This document shows, one piece after another, positions 12,657 to 24,201 of a DNA stretch of 64,000 nt. This DNA comes from Dillenia suffruticosa (taxonomy: Eukaryota; Streptophyta; Magnoliopsida; Dilleniales; Dilleniaceae): NCBI GenBank assembly GCA_033439265.1, contig JAVTVX010000004.1, forward strand, positions 18,551,701 through 18,615,700. The letters run 5' to 3'. Positions within the stretch are counted from its first letter, which is position 1, and every line of letters begins with the position of its first letter. A program made the position numbers and the translations under genes. Under the pieces are notes generated by a model that saw nothing but the letters and a program-made list of their open reading frames with translations, was not told the DNA's origin and did no database searches.

Positions 12657-13378
12657 GAAGAAAAAGGCCACCTTCAGTGAACTCGAAAATTGTATCAAAT
12701 TTTTTATAATACACATTTAATTTAATTATTTTTAAAATATTATTGATATTATATTTATAAATTTTATATTTCAATATATAACAATAATATAAAGGGAAAT
12801 ATTTTAAAAAATAAAATAAATTTAATTAACATAGAAATGTCTCTTTTGGTTATCTTATATATAAATAGTAACTAATATCAATTAGACAACCAAACACTAA
12901 TATCAATTAATAATAGCTATCATCCACTGATCATCAGCGATCAACCATTGATTATCAGTCATCAACTAAATTTTATGAGATAAATCAAATAGACACTAAG
13001 TACCAAAAATATATTTTTATTTAGTTATAATGATAAAAATAAAAGAAAAATAATTTAAAAATATATAAGCCATCAATATGAATCTCTTAATCTATAAATT
13101 TTATCTCATTATTTCTATATAAAAACAACAATATTAGAAAAAAAAATGAAATATAAATATAAAAAAATAAAAAATGTTATTGGGAATTTGAAATCGGTTT
13201 TCATAGATATCCTTAAATTGAATTGAAGAAAGCAACCATAAGGCAATAAAGGTTAAGAAATAAAAATGTAATTTCATCCCAAAAAAAAATATCCCAAATT
13301 TGAATAATAATTCTTTTTGACATGTTGATTTCCCATATTTTGAGACGAGCTTCATATATAAGCATTTATGTCGATAGA
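12516..13378. other. AT-rich spacer, no gene seen
   Basis: It contains a GA microsatellite (12620-12653) and long A/T runs. The short open frames show no recognisable domain or coding bias. Confidence 0.6.
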
Positions 13379-13386
13379 TTTAGAAG

Positions 13387-13788
13387 TAGTGTTTTTAAAG
13401 TCAAATTAATAAATAATTCGATTAACTTATCGATTTATTAGTTTATTGATCAGATCGATCAAATCGTTTTATAAATCAAATGATATCATCGTATTATTAT
13501 ATATATATATAATTTATATATTATGTATTTTAAAATAAAATAAATCTATGTATCTCCATGTAAAAAGTGTATTTGTTCCATCAACACATAAATGACAATG
13601 TCGTAGATGAAATTCTTTAAATAATTGGTCACAAATATCTTTTAAGGACCGGTTAGATCGGTTCATTAGTTTCAGATTTGACTTCATCCTATTTTATAGT
13701 AAAAACCAAATCCTATTTTATAGTAAAAACCAAATCAGACTATCGGACCAGTCGAACCAACCGAGTCAGATCGGTTTGTAAAACACTG
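13387..13788. mobile_element. Non-autonomous hAT-type element (MITE), 402 bp
   Basis: The termini are TAGTGTTTTTA on the left and, as reverse complement, CAGTGTTTTAC on the right. These are inverted repeats of hAT type. They are flanked by TTTAGAAG (13379-13386) and TTTGGAAG (13789-13796), an 8-bp target duplication with one mismatch, as expected for hAT. Internally a 24-bp unit (TCCTATTTTATAG...) is repeated twice in tandem at 13687-13735. There is no transposase coding. Confidence 0.8.
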
Positions 13789-13796
13789 TTTGGAAG

Positions 13797-14476
13797 AACC
13801 ATGAGCCATACAAAAATCATTGTTTGCATGCCAATATTGGTAATTGTAACCATTCGACATCACCATAGATTATTTAATTATTTAATGTGGCCAAAAAATA
13901 AAATAATTGAGTTCTGTATATCGTAATTTTATTGAATTTAAATATACAAATAATATTTAGCCCACTTAATACATTATGCATGTACAATGGAGCACTCAAG
14001 TTCACTCAAACCAAACCTCATTGCAATTCCTGATGGCTTGGAATCAACCCATATAGTTAATGAATATGATTTTTGGACATCAAAAAATGAAAATGACATT
14101 CATGTTTGTATGGTAGATTCAGTTCAAAGTCAAGATTTTTGGCAAAGCACAAACATGAAGTTGTTGGAAGCACTGAGGAGATAAGCCCTGGTTAAGCTGA
14201 AAACATATCAGAATTCTCAAGTCAAAATGATTCCCAAAATTCATCACACAAGCATGCATCTTGCATCCAACATGCAACAATGATGACCACAAGAAATTTT
14301 ACATCTTCTGTAGATCAAATCTTGCCCTACATTGAACTCCATAGAGATACCACAAATCTAGGAGGGAGCTAGCTGTCTGTCCAGCTCGGCCAGAATGCCG
14401 GGAGGCCCTGCTCAGTAAACTTTTACCAAGTCCCAAGACAGAGTTTTATGGCCACGCCATAAAGGAAAGATTCAGC
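13797..14476. other. Intergenic / BCD1 3' flank
   Basis: A plus-strand open frame of 65 codons (13987-14184, starting MEHSSSLKPNL) has balanced composition, but I recognise no domain. It may be a gene scrap or chance. The part next to 14477 is probably the 3' untranslated region of BCD1. Confidence 0.4.
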
Positions 14477-17400
14477 TCATGACTCCAAGCTGGGAATCTC
14501 CCCTTCTTCCAATTCCTCCTCACTGGGCAAGATCACATTTGGATTCCATTGACCCTCTTCTAATCCGGTTTCCTTATAAAATACACCATCCAGATCAAGG
14601 AAACCATCAGGATCACTCTCTGCAATGAGGTCTGAATAGGCATCTATCAATTCTTGCTCAAATTTAAAATCTACGTCATTAAAATCAAATATTTCATCAG
14701 CGTTGGAACTGGGAAAAGGACAGTTGGTTTCTGCACTGTGAATCATTCCACCACCCTTGGCCACTGATATTTTACCTTGAGCTGCTTTAAACATGAGCTT
14801 TGAAGTATCTATATCTGCCACAGCCACAGCACAATCATGCTGCCGAGAGTCTTGAAATGATGATCTTTGTTTTACAGGCTCCATCAACATATCTAATACC
14901 TTAGTTTCTGAAGAGTTGTCCTCATCTTCTATTTCCTCTTCCTTAAAGTGAACACCATCTATGTTCAGGTCCGTATTCTTACGCTCTGGTTCACATGGAA
15001 GGGGTTTCACGTCTTTAACTATCTCAAAGTCACAGCTATGCTCTGGGAGAAAGACATGAATAATAGGGTACTCCAGAATAACCAGATTGGACAGTTGTTG
15101 GCCAATTGGTGCTCTAATATCCAACTCACGAAAAGGAGACCTTGGACCCTGTGTTCAAGAAACCAAAGTTAAACTTCATTCAGCACTAAATCATAGAGGA
15201 AACAGTGGATATCATATTAGGAACTCTTTAAACCTCAGCAGAGGCTAATAATTAGGAATTATTAGCTTGCAGAGGTCAATGAAAAATAACTAATTGAACA
15301 AAATATTCAAGGCGTCTTTTCATGCTTTGTCCTTTTAACATTTGGACCATTTCACAATAGTCCCTATAGTCTCAGTCGCTGATGCTTTTACAGAGACAAT
15401 CTTTAATAAGTACTTGGAAACTGGAAAGTACTTTTCATTTTGATGTGTTCTCGCCCTTTTCTTTTGCTGTTTCTATAGTTAATGTTGGAGTTTATTTTGT
15501 AAATCTTTTTCTATCCGAGGAAAAAAATACAGTTTAAGAATCTAAATAGCTCATTCTAAAGTTTAGGACCGGTTTCAAGAATGAACCCAAATATTACACG
15601 TTAAACAAGAAAGGTTCCCAATATTCAACTAATAATACTACACAATTTCAACAAGTTGAACATCTCTTCTATTAAGTTAATTTGAAGCTCCAACTGCAGC
15701 CTCAGAAGAAGTGAAGACAGCAGATATGAATGGGTCAATTGGGCTTGGGAGAGCCAAACCCATGCTCCTTTTACTCATGCTGTCTGACAAATAGGAGCCA
15801 TAAGCCAAATGCTGATCTAAGGAGTATGGACTCTTAAGAACAGTTATAGCTTGCTAACAGGTTCACCTATAATGTTATGACCACTAGGAGAAAAGTAAAA
15901 AACCTTGGGATATTTTCGAATAAAGAACTTGAGGCAATCCAGCTGCTCACAGAATTGTTTCAGGGGATGATTCCATGGGCCAGGTTTCAAATGCTTCTCA
16001 ATAACAGAGCCAAGTTTAGTGTCTTCATGTACACTGTAACAGCAAGCATCAGATGCATCAGAACATAGCTCATATTACCACCAAAGAAAAGAAAAGATTT
16101 GCCAAAAATAGGCACAAGATGTATGTATTAGTATATGTAACTGATGCAAACATGCATGCTTGAAGCTCACCCATGGTCAAGCAAAACAATTTTTGTTGAA
16201 TGAAACCTCCATTCGATTGTCCAAGTAATTGATTTCTTCCTGGAAAAAACATGCACCGGATAGAAAAATGAAAAATTAGGTTTGCATGCAAAGATTTCAA
16301 TATATCTGTCTTATCCATTTGTAAGCAGTAGACGGCCCGAATATGTTCAGGATTTCACATTGCAAATAAAAGAAAGCCAATTACATCCACCACCCAAAAG
16401 GAAGGAGACGGCAGGAATTTGAACAGAAAAAAAGGCATTTGATTAGACTGGATATGATATCCCAGGAACATCATAAAGTGATCACATAATTAAAACAGAG
16501 CTTAAGCCAAAAATCGTGCCACCTTTGGTTGTAATATGATCGATTTTTCTCCCTCTTCACCATTCCATTAGGGAGAAACAAGAGCTTTATCCTTCGACGA
16601 CCAGCGGCATTCTTGAGGTATCGAAGACTATACGGCAGCTTAAAATAAGGGTAAGCCCTCAACTTAACCCGCATTCTCTGAGCAGATTCAGCAACCCTCT
16701 TCATTTCCTCAAGTAAATTGTAATCTATCCACAGAAAGCAGAAACATCAAAAGAGACTCCAAGACATGATCTAAGAAATGACCACATCAAAACAGTAAAT
16801 GACTTCCAAAAGAATAAATCTAGGAATCATTTTCATCCGAACAGCAAAATAAGCTCATCTGTGTAACCCTGTGGTTCAAAAGTTAGCATTGTACCCTTAG
16901 ATCCCATGTGCTTAAAACCATTAACAATTTACTCCTTCCCTTGAAATCCACATGGAAATATCACTGGAAATAATAAAAAACAAATCAATAAAAAAAATCG
17001 ACTTCCATTTTTATTTGTCAGTGCCTCCCCTCTCCACCCAAAAAATAAAAATAAAGGTCTTTATTCCATGCTCATGTCAAGTCCTAGATTATCCCAACAT
17101 TGGCAATTCGCCCCCTGACCAAATTGATTCATCCAATTAATCAAATAGATTTCAGTTTGTAGACTAAATTTTCAGTCTTTAAAGCAAATAAGAATTTGGC
17201 TCTGCATGAGACGTGCTCAGAAGGCTGAGTAATCACAACAAGCAGTGACCTTCCCATCGCACTCTAACCAACATGTGTGCATCATCCCCAATGAAAGGTC
17301 CAAACCAAAAACACTTCGAATTCATGGGTAATGTCAAGGTCTTGCTGAAAGCCCTCATTGGCAATCCAAAACCAAATTATACCTGAATACCAATTGATTT

Positions 17401-18040
17401 CATAGTAATCAACAGGTTTTAGACGGAGAGGTGCTTCAAATGCCCTTTTGGCAATCGTCTAGTCAGATTCTCTGATAGTTGGTATTTGGGAAAGGGTTGA
17501 ATTTTGCGCAGAACAGATGTTTAAAGAACTCTCTGAACTACGAAACCCAACATTAGCAACTGAATTAATAATGTCTGACACTATATTTCGCAAAATAAAT
17601 GCAGCATAAAATTAAAATACAATTTGTGAATTCTCACAAACAAAAGTAAATGCAAAATAATCACTAGTAATATCAAGTTTTTGAAGCTAAACAATTGACC
17701 TTAAAAAACATAAATTTCAATCTAAACATGAAAATTCCATGAACAAAAGCAAGAGAGAGAGAGAGAGAGAGAGAGGCAAAGGAAGAATACCAGAAAGAAG
17801 AAGATTGTCATCGAACTGAGATAGAGGGACGAACTGGGTCTGCTTTCTTTGTCCAGTACAGCCAGTGCGTTGCTTGTGAGCTTTGACGCAAGGAAGGCTA
17901 CAAGAACGAAGAGAGCAACCTGGGCATTTGTACTTTGATGGGTTTTGTTTGCACTCTTCGCATGCCTCTATTTTCTTTGAGATTTCAGCTTTTGCAGAAC
18001 CCTCTTCTATTTCTGCTTCTTCCTGTATAACTCCTCCCAT
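14477..18040 (-). CDS. BCD1: Box C/D snoRNA protein 1 (HIT-type zinc finger), five exons
   Basis: Assembly factor for box C/D snoRNPs, which guide rRNA 2'-O-methylation; expected to act in the nucleus. I place coding exons at 18040-17791, 16724-16523, 16239-16171, 16033-15904 and 15148-14477. All junctions have GT donors and AG acceptors, and phases join without a break to give 440 residues. The HIT zinc finger lies at residues 27-61 (C27, C30, C39, C42, C47, C51, H55, C61), followed by the conserved QTQFVPLSQFDDNLLLSDYN. The middle part (MRVKLRAYPYFKLPYSLRYL, then SITWTIEWRFH, then GPWNHPLKQFCEQLD) matches the BCD1 core. The last exon encodes an acidic tail. The ATG at 18040 is chosen because an upstream in-frame ATG (18100) would add 20 residues that read like leader sequence. 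Intron 1 starts beside a GA microsatellite. The gene looks intact. Confidence 0.92.
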
Positions 18041-18206
18041 TCTGGGTGCACCACTATCACAGAGAGAAAAGAAAATTAGGGTTTGCTGAGGGAAACACAA
18101 AGGGGGTTGTCCGTTGATTATATTTCTGATTGATTCCCAACAAGTCGGCTAGGGCTGCCTCTGAATTCTTGGCTTTTAAACTTGCCCTTGCCACACCCTG
18201 CTCGCA
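18041..18206 (-). promoter_or_regulatory. BCD1 5' leader and proximal promoter with telo-box
   Basis: On the gene strand AAACCCTAA (18084-18076) is a telo-box. This element is frequent in plant ribosome-biogenesis and translation genes, usually near the transcription start. It lies 36 bp before the ATG. An AT-rich TTTAAAA motif near 18170-18178 could serve as a TATA-like element. Native sequence ends at 18206, where the target duplication of the upstream MULE begins. Confidence 0.55.
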
Positions 18207-18216
18207 ACAGCAATGC

Positions 18217-18425
18217 GAGACATGTACGTAATTATACCAAAAAAAAAATAAATTAATTAATTAAATGACCTGAATAACAATCAAATTCCGGATCTAACCT
18301 TTATTTCTTACATTTTGGAGACCCGATATGCTATGATGCGGGTTCAACTAGAATCATAGCCACGTGGCACCCAATAGAGTGTGGGGACTGACTATACCGC
18401 ATCTTCAAGACGCGGCACAGTACTC
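18217..18425 (+). repeat. Left terminal inverted repeat of the MULE
   Basis: It pairs with 21700-21911. Shared blocks include the terminus, the GATGCGGGTTCAAC stretch and GTGTGGGGACTGAC. The arms differ at many points, so the element is not recent. Confidence 0.8.
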
Positions 18426-18463
18426 AAGCCAACCCTCGCCAACAGGCCAACGGGTCGACTCGA

Positions 18464-18820
18464 GGGCCAACGGCCCAAAACACATCATTCGAAAGGTCCA
18501 CCATACCATCGATATATGTGTTAGGTAAAAGCAAAATCGAATTTCAAATGACCCACAGGCCCAACGGACCCAACTCATGACTTAGTGAGCCCCTACGTAT
18601 CATCAATGTCTATGTTCAGCTATTCTAATATCCGAATTCCTAAGCATGTGCAAATCGAACCTGCGGGCCCACGGGCCAACGGCCCAAAACACATGACTCC
18701 AAGAGCCCACCATACCATCGATATATGTGTTAAGTAAAAGCAAAATCGGACTTCCAAAACTCTCGGGCCCAACGGACTCAATCCGTGACTCAGTGGGCCC
18801 CTCTGTATCATTCGACATGG
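18464..18820 (+). repeat. Tandem duplication, period 209 bp
   Basis: GGGCCAACGGCCCAAAACAC occurs at 18464 and again at 18673. The following ACCATACCATCGATATATGT and later CCCAACGGAC segments are repeated at the same spacing. It lies inside the MULE next to its left inverted repeat. Confidence 0.75.
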
Positions 18821-19222
18821 AATTCGAAGAATACATTCTGAATATCATATAAATACATTCTCTGAACAGTTCAAGAAAAACAACAATTTCGAAATAAAAA
18901 TTAACTTCTTATGAATAGAACAGAAACGAGAAACCAAATAAATAAAATCGAAAAAATAAACATATATAAGGAAATGAAATTATCATTAATATAATACAGG
19001 ATATAAAATATATAATATCTAACTAACGTCATCGTCGTCGTCTTCTTCTATCATAGCGTATAATATCTAAATCTCTCATAATATTTGTAATATCATTCTG
19101 GGATAGTAAACCCAGATCATGTATTTGTGTGATCTGAGAAAATCCTACATCTTTAAAACGTGGAGGAGACACATGGTACATCGTTCATGTATTATCTCTC
19201 TGAAACGGTGTCTGTCCCTCAA

Positions 19223-20880
19223 CTATACGACTCCCCTCTGTGGGGCGTCAGGAGTAGAGAAATGAGAGAACTCAAACATAGGTGTGTAGAAAGAAGAGGA
19301 GTCTATATACGTAGCGAAAGGTCCTACAACATCCTCTGGATACTGAGATGTGAACGGTGACGCATCATGAGACGGTGGCCTCGCATGTGGTCTCCCTCGA
19401 CTCCGTCGGCGTCGCTGCTCCTCGTCACCTCCCTCAGCATGACCTCCAGGCAGTCTAGGTCTCAAGAGATATGCCATGTCATCACTCAAACCGAAATTGA
19501 TGTATCCACCAGTCCACGGATATGAACATCCTCAAAATCTCATCGTATCTGATGCAGTGAATCTCACTACAAAGATCTTGACACATGTTAGTTTACGAAA
19601 GAAAAAAAAATAATTTATATAAATAGGAAAAATTAAATTATATATTTACCACATATCTCAAACAAACTCTCTGTCGACCAACAAATATACGAGAGATCAT
19701 ACGGTACAATACAGTGTAAGAAGAATCGATAGTGGGTCCATATGACGTGTCAACAGGGACTAGGCAATCGTGTCAATGAGTCCAAATGTTGATATAACGG
19801 ACATGCTCGACCGACCAATCCAACTCCGTACTGATAGATCACTCGATCTGAAAAGTGACACTCTACAATAGAAAAACAAATAAGCGGTACGCGAGCATAC
19901 CAAATATCTCTGCCCTCATGACAATAATCGGGGAGGGAAGACAACACGTTCTCAGTGTAAGGCAATCACACGACGTCGTCGCTCGTCAGTCTATCGCATT
20001 TCTCCATATACATGATCACGACATGTGTAGAAAGGGAAGTGATATCAAAATCCGTCATTCACCGTAAAGCTAGTGCTCCATCCTCCTCTACATATAAAGA
20101 TCACATAATAGGAGATATGAATGAAAATATCTCCCATACCCAAATTTGGAAAAGAATCAGTCCCTCTGATCTCATGCGAGTCTGTGAGCGAGACTATACA
20201 AATCTATCTATACAAGTAAGCCAAGTAAGCAGAACCCCAACTACGACGAGTAAAGTAATATAAATTCTCTAATATTAATAAATACTGTAAATGTATAACA
20301 TTACTAGTCTTAGAAGAAAATAAAACATGCTCTATCAATAGTAAGATATACCCCCGTATCTATCGCAAAATATGATCATCATCTACATCGTAGGGCAACT
20401 CACGAATGAAATCTGACAATCACGGCATATTCAATGTATTGCCCCTAAAAGCCGTGTACAGAAGTTTAACACTTAATAATCTCTCACACAACGCGACCCA
20501 CGAGAAACTCGTCGTCCTACCTACTACAAGTATCTCATCTACAAGTAAACCTAAAATAATCTCTACATCCTGTAGAGTAACTGTAAGGTCACCACGGGGG
20601 CATATGAAATATGTGTGTCTCTTGTCTCCATCTCTCAACTAGAGCTATAATGAGATGACAATCCAACTGAATGAAATGAACTCGAGCGACCCCCAAAAAG
20701 CCTGACGCCTATAGGAGCGGAAGTACTCTATCGTCGATATCACCATGCCTCATACGTCGTAATACTGCCTCACGTTTACAGCAAACAAGCCAGATACTAT
20801 CATTTTCATCTCAAACTCTAGTAAAGCGATGTTCTCACTGTAAGTGTAGAAGAATCAAATCAGTAGGTCCGAGATTCATC
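19223..20880 (-). pseudogene. Plant mobile domain (PMD, MAIN-like) fragment inside the MULE
   Basis: On the minus strand the readings include a QLDCHLI...ALVERW-type segment near 20680-20630, then GDLTVTLQDVEIILGLLVDE (about 20600-20540), then RVPLICFSIVECHFSDRVIY (about 19890-19830). The order matches the aminotransferase-like plant mobile domain of MAIN/MAIL proteins. The downstream segment 19489-19223 is rich in Arg and His and resembles the variable tail of such genes. Several stops and frame changes separate the pieces, so it is not expected to be functional. PMD genes are known to be associated with plant transposons, including MULEs. Whether this one was captured or belongs to the element cannot be told here. 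Confidence 0.7.
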
Positions 20881-20934
20881 TGAAATATAGAAAAAATATA
20901 ACAATTAGCATATATATAATAAATGTATGTTAAT

Positions 20935-21215
20935 ATATTATTAAATTAATCTAATTTTATTACATGAATCTAATTTTATATTGATATATTAATAATTATA
21001 AACTAGTCTAATTTTATTACATTAATTTAATTTTATATTAATAATTTAATAATTATTAAATTAATCTAATTTTATATTAATATATTAATAATTTTTAAAT
21101 TAATCTAATTTTATTACATTAATCTAATTTTATATTAATATATTAATAATTTAATCTAATTTTATTACATTAATCTAATTTTATATTAACATACATTAAT
21201 CTAACTATTATCTTA
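20935..21215. repeat. AT-rich minisatellite in the MULE
   Basis: A unit close to TTAATCTAATTTTATTACAT followed by a TTATATTAATATATTAATAA stretch recurs about four to five times with small length changes. Confidence 0.7.
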
Positions 21216-21537
21216 ATTAATCACCCTAAATCCTAATTAAAAAGGTCATTAACATAAAAATAATATTAAAATTCATATAAAATACAAGTTTTACTCACAA
21301 AAAATCATTACTCCTCACATTATACATTTTAAATAATTTAAATTGATATAGGTAAAAGTTTATACTTTTAGATTTTGTTAAAAAAACCCTATAAAATGTT
21401 GAAATATTCATCGTACAACGTTGAAAACTAGAAGATAATATTGAAGCATCTTTCTTCTTCCTTCAAAATGGATGGATCTGTGGATTTTCGGGAGAGAATA
21501 AGGTTTCTTCTTTTGCCGCAGGAGAGAGCAGAGAGGT

Positions 21538-21636
21538 GAAAGGGAAAGGGAAAGGAAAGGGAGGAGAATGGGGAGGGAAGAGGGCGGGGGAAGAGGAGAA
21601 TGGGGAGGGGGGCCGGGGTGGGGGAGTGGACACATG
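21538..21636 (+). repeat. G-rich tract (GGGA/GGGG runs)
   Basis: About 100 bp with more than a dozen runs of three or more G on the plus strand (for example GGGGAGGGAAGAGGGCGGGG), just inside the right inverted repeat. It has G-quadruplex potential. Overlapping open frames are compositional. Confidence 0.7.
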
Positions 21637-21639
21637 GCG

Positions 21640-21911
21640 CCATGTCTAGGAGACGCAGCATTTTGTGTCACGTCTAGGAGACACGGCATTGTGCGTCGGG
21701 TCTTGGAGACACGGCAAATGCTCCGGGTCTTGAAGACACGGTACGGTCAGTCCCCACACCCTATTGGGCGCCACGTAGCTATGACGCGGGTTCAACCCAC
21801 GTCATAAGAGGTCACGTCTCCAAAATGCGAAAAATATGGGTCAGATTTGGAATTTGTTTCTTGCTCAAGTCATTTAAAAAAAAAAAATCGGTATAATTAC
21901 GTAAATGTCTC
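21640..21911 (-). repeat. Right terminal inverted repeat of the MULE with subterminal repeats
   Basis: It pairs with 18217-18425. Next to it, at 21640-21745, four copies of a unit close to GTCTTGGAGACACGGCA occur in a row. Each holds a short palindrome, such as GTCTAGGAGAC. Confidence 0.75.
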
Positions 21912-21921
21912 ACGGCAATGC

Positions 21922-22299
21922 TTTTACTTTTCCTATTTTTATTTAATTATTTCTATTTATTATTTATTATGTAAATGTCAAAAATTTAACACATCTCAAT
22001 TTCCATATGTAAGGTTACTATATAAATATATTGGGGTGGAAACCGATCAAGTGAAAAAATTTTATTAGTTATTGTAATCAAAATGAATTGGGTGATATTA
22101 AAAAAAATTAACTTATTTTTATTTTATTTTATTATATTTATAATATTTATTAAAAATATAAAAATTTTATAGAAAAAATATATATATTTTGTAAATAGCC
22201 AAATCCCATCTACTCTTAGTTAAGATATTAAATATGCATTTGGAAATTAATATGTAATTGATTCAATGATTGGATATTGATACCCAATAAAATTATAAA
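21922..22299. other. AT-rich spacer, nothing recognised
   Basis: Low-complexity A/T sequence between the MULE and the FRS relic. No open frame with a recognisable domain. Confidence 0.5.
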
Positions 22300-24201
22300 T
22301 TTGAGTTTTATTTTCGAAAGCTTGCTTATGATTTCCTGTAATCCCTCGAAAGCAATCTTAAAACAATCCTCGGATCTCCTTCATCCACCACCACCAGCAC
22401 GACCCATTTATGCAAATGATCCTCCAAAGCCATGATCAAGAACATTATTCCGCTTTATATCTTTTCTCCATCTCGCAAGAATGTAATGAGAAGGGATCTC
22501 CTCAACACCAATATGGCTAAGAACACAAAGGGCATACCGGCACAAGTATCCTCTAAAGTTGAACAAACCACAAATGCAGAGAACTTCCCGTCAGCTGCGT
22601 TGTAAAATACCTCGCAATCCCTTACCTCCCTTTTGTTCCCTCCATCTCAAATTGTTTTTGGACGATGTAAGTTACTATCGGCCCATCTATATTTACTTGT
22701 CTAACATTGATTCTAGAGTAGATTCCTTCTATTTCAACTTGAAACATCTCAAAGATCTCCTTTGTGTACAACTTTGACAGCTTCAACGCCAATGTAACAT
22801 CTCGACTTGAGCTAAGATTTGAACTTCTTGACAAGTCTGCTAACATTTCGTGATCATTATTCTTCGGTACAGCTTGATCATAATGTTCAATAAATTCTTT
22901 CGAAGGAGGTTGCTTGTGCAAAAGACCATTAAAATATGAAATTACTCCATCGTTTTGAGGGATAGGGAACAAACCTGCAAAAAAAAGTCTCTTTTGAATA
23001 GATTGGAACCCATTTCCGATCGTTATATATAGTTTGAAGCCAATCTCTAATCCCATGTATTTGGATCATTTCCTCACAAGCTGCCTCAAATTCATCTACC
23101 CGCAAATAGTAGTAAACAGCTCTGTTAAGTGAAAGTTGAACCGATTCATATTCATGCAGCCCACCAAGTTTTTCTGGAGCATTACACATGATTTGAGGTA
23201 AACAGAAACCGTGAGATGCTCTAGGAAAAAGACGTCGGAAATGGCACTTTGCAAACATTTGGATTGGTCGGTAATGATAACGGGATGTGGGAGGCCTAGC
23301 ATGCATGTAAGCCAAGCCCTAAACAGCCCAACATAAGATTCAACCGTCTCACATGCAACTAAGCCACAGCCGAATGGCACAGGTTGACCATGGTGATTTA
23401 CTCCTATGAAAAGCCACTTGGAACTTCATATCTTTTTGTCAAGCAGTGGTATCAATTACAACTACATCATTAAAATTGCCATAGGCAACCCCAGCTTTAG
23501 CATCAGCCCAGAAAACATTCCTCAAATATGCTTTTTCATTAAGATCCATCACGTAAAAGAAATTCAGATTCATCAACTGCAAGTTGCAAAATGCATCATG
23601 AAGAGCATGAGCATCTCCTTGAAGTTTCAATTGATTTAGCTGATCAGAATAAATTCCTAACTCCCCTTCACCAACATCTCGATCTCCATTACCCTCTAAA
23701 TTAATGATAACTGTTTGGAATAACTTTACTCTTTGAACTTCCACTGGTGCATCTGCTTGCAATGCTCTTTTGGTTCCAAGACCCATGACCTTGTGGGATT
23801 TATAGAACTTTCCACTTGTTGGACTAATCAAATGGTTGTGCACTAGCTCAACTTCAATAATTCTCCACCTTTTTGTTTCCATTAATCTGAACTTTATCAT
23901 CGCTGGACAACCCGTTCTTGTTTCTGGTCTTTATCTTTCCTCTGTATCTTTCTTTACCCTTTCTATACCATGTGTTGCTTACTCTAATGCCAAATCCTTG
24001 CTGCTTAGCATAACAGTTATAGAAATAGTATACTTCTTCGTATGATTCAAACTCCATTCCAACAGCAGGAGGCATCGGATTGCCTCCTTGAATGATGCCC
24101 AACTGTGCAATGTATTCTATCATTGCGCAGTTCTCATCAATTTCAAACTCTTCTCTCTCCTCATCTTATATTCGCTCGCTACTGACGGAAACATCATCCA
24201 T
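22300..24201 (-). pseudogene. FAR1-RELATED SEQUENCE (FRS) pseudogene, FRS6-like
   Basis: FRS proteins are transcription factors domesticated from MULE transposases. Starting at an ATG near 24201, the readings give, in order: an acidic N-terminus with CAMIEYIAQLGII; the FAR1 DNA-binding domain (GMEFESYEEVYYFYNCYA and WRIIEVELVHNHLISPTSGK); the MULE transposase-like domain (about 23560-23000, including FWADAK, CETVESYVGLFRAWL and VIITDQ); and a SWIM-like segment near 22600-22470. There is an in-frame stop around codon 13, a deletion with frame change inside the FAR1 domain near 23950, several later frameshifts, and Tyr in place of the last SWIM His (CRYA). No introns are evident. The FRS6-like assignment is from memory of the family. 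Confidence 0.8.

Larger units (their letters stand above)
18217..21911. mobile_element. Mutator-like element (MULE) with long inverted repeats
   Basis: The left terminus is GAGACATGTACGTAATTATA. The right terminus, as reverse complement, is GAGACATTTACGTAATTATA. Similarity continues inward for about 200 bp (left to about 18425, right from about 21700; for example GTGTGGGGACTGAC against GTCAGTCCCCACACC). The flanks ACAGCAATGC (18207-18216) and ACGGCAATGC (21912-21921) form a 10-bp target duplication with one mismatch, which fits MULEs (9-11 bp). The 3.7-kb body holds decayed PMD sequence, tandem repeats and a G-rich tract. I see no transposase, so it is probably non-autonomous. Confidence 0.85.

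Noticed and set aside
18041-18100. Upstream in-frame ATG for BCD1 at 18100
   Set aside because: It would add 20 residues that overlap the telo-box leader. The protein start at 18040 leads straight into the acidic segment and zinc finger.
22300-24201. FRS relic as the transposase of the neighbouring MULE
   Set aside because: It lies outside the 10-bp target duplication and matches FRS gene proteins, including the FAR1 domain, more than a mobile transposase.
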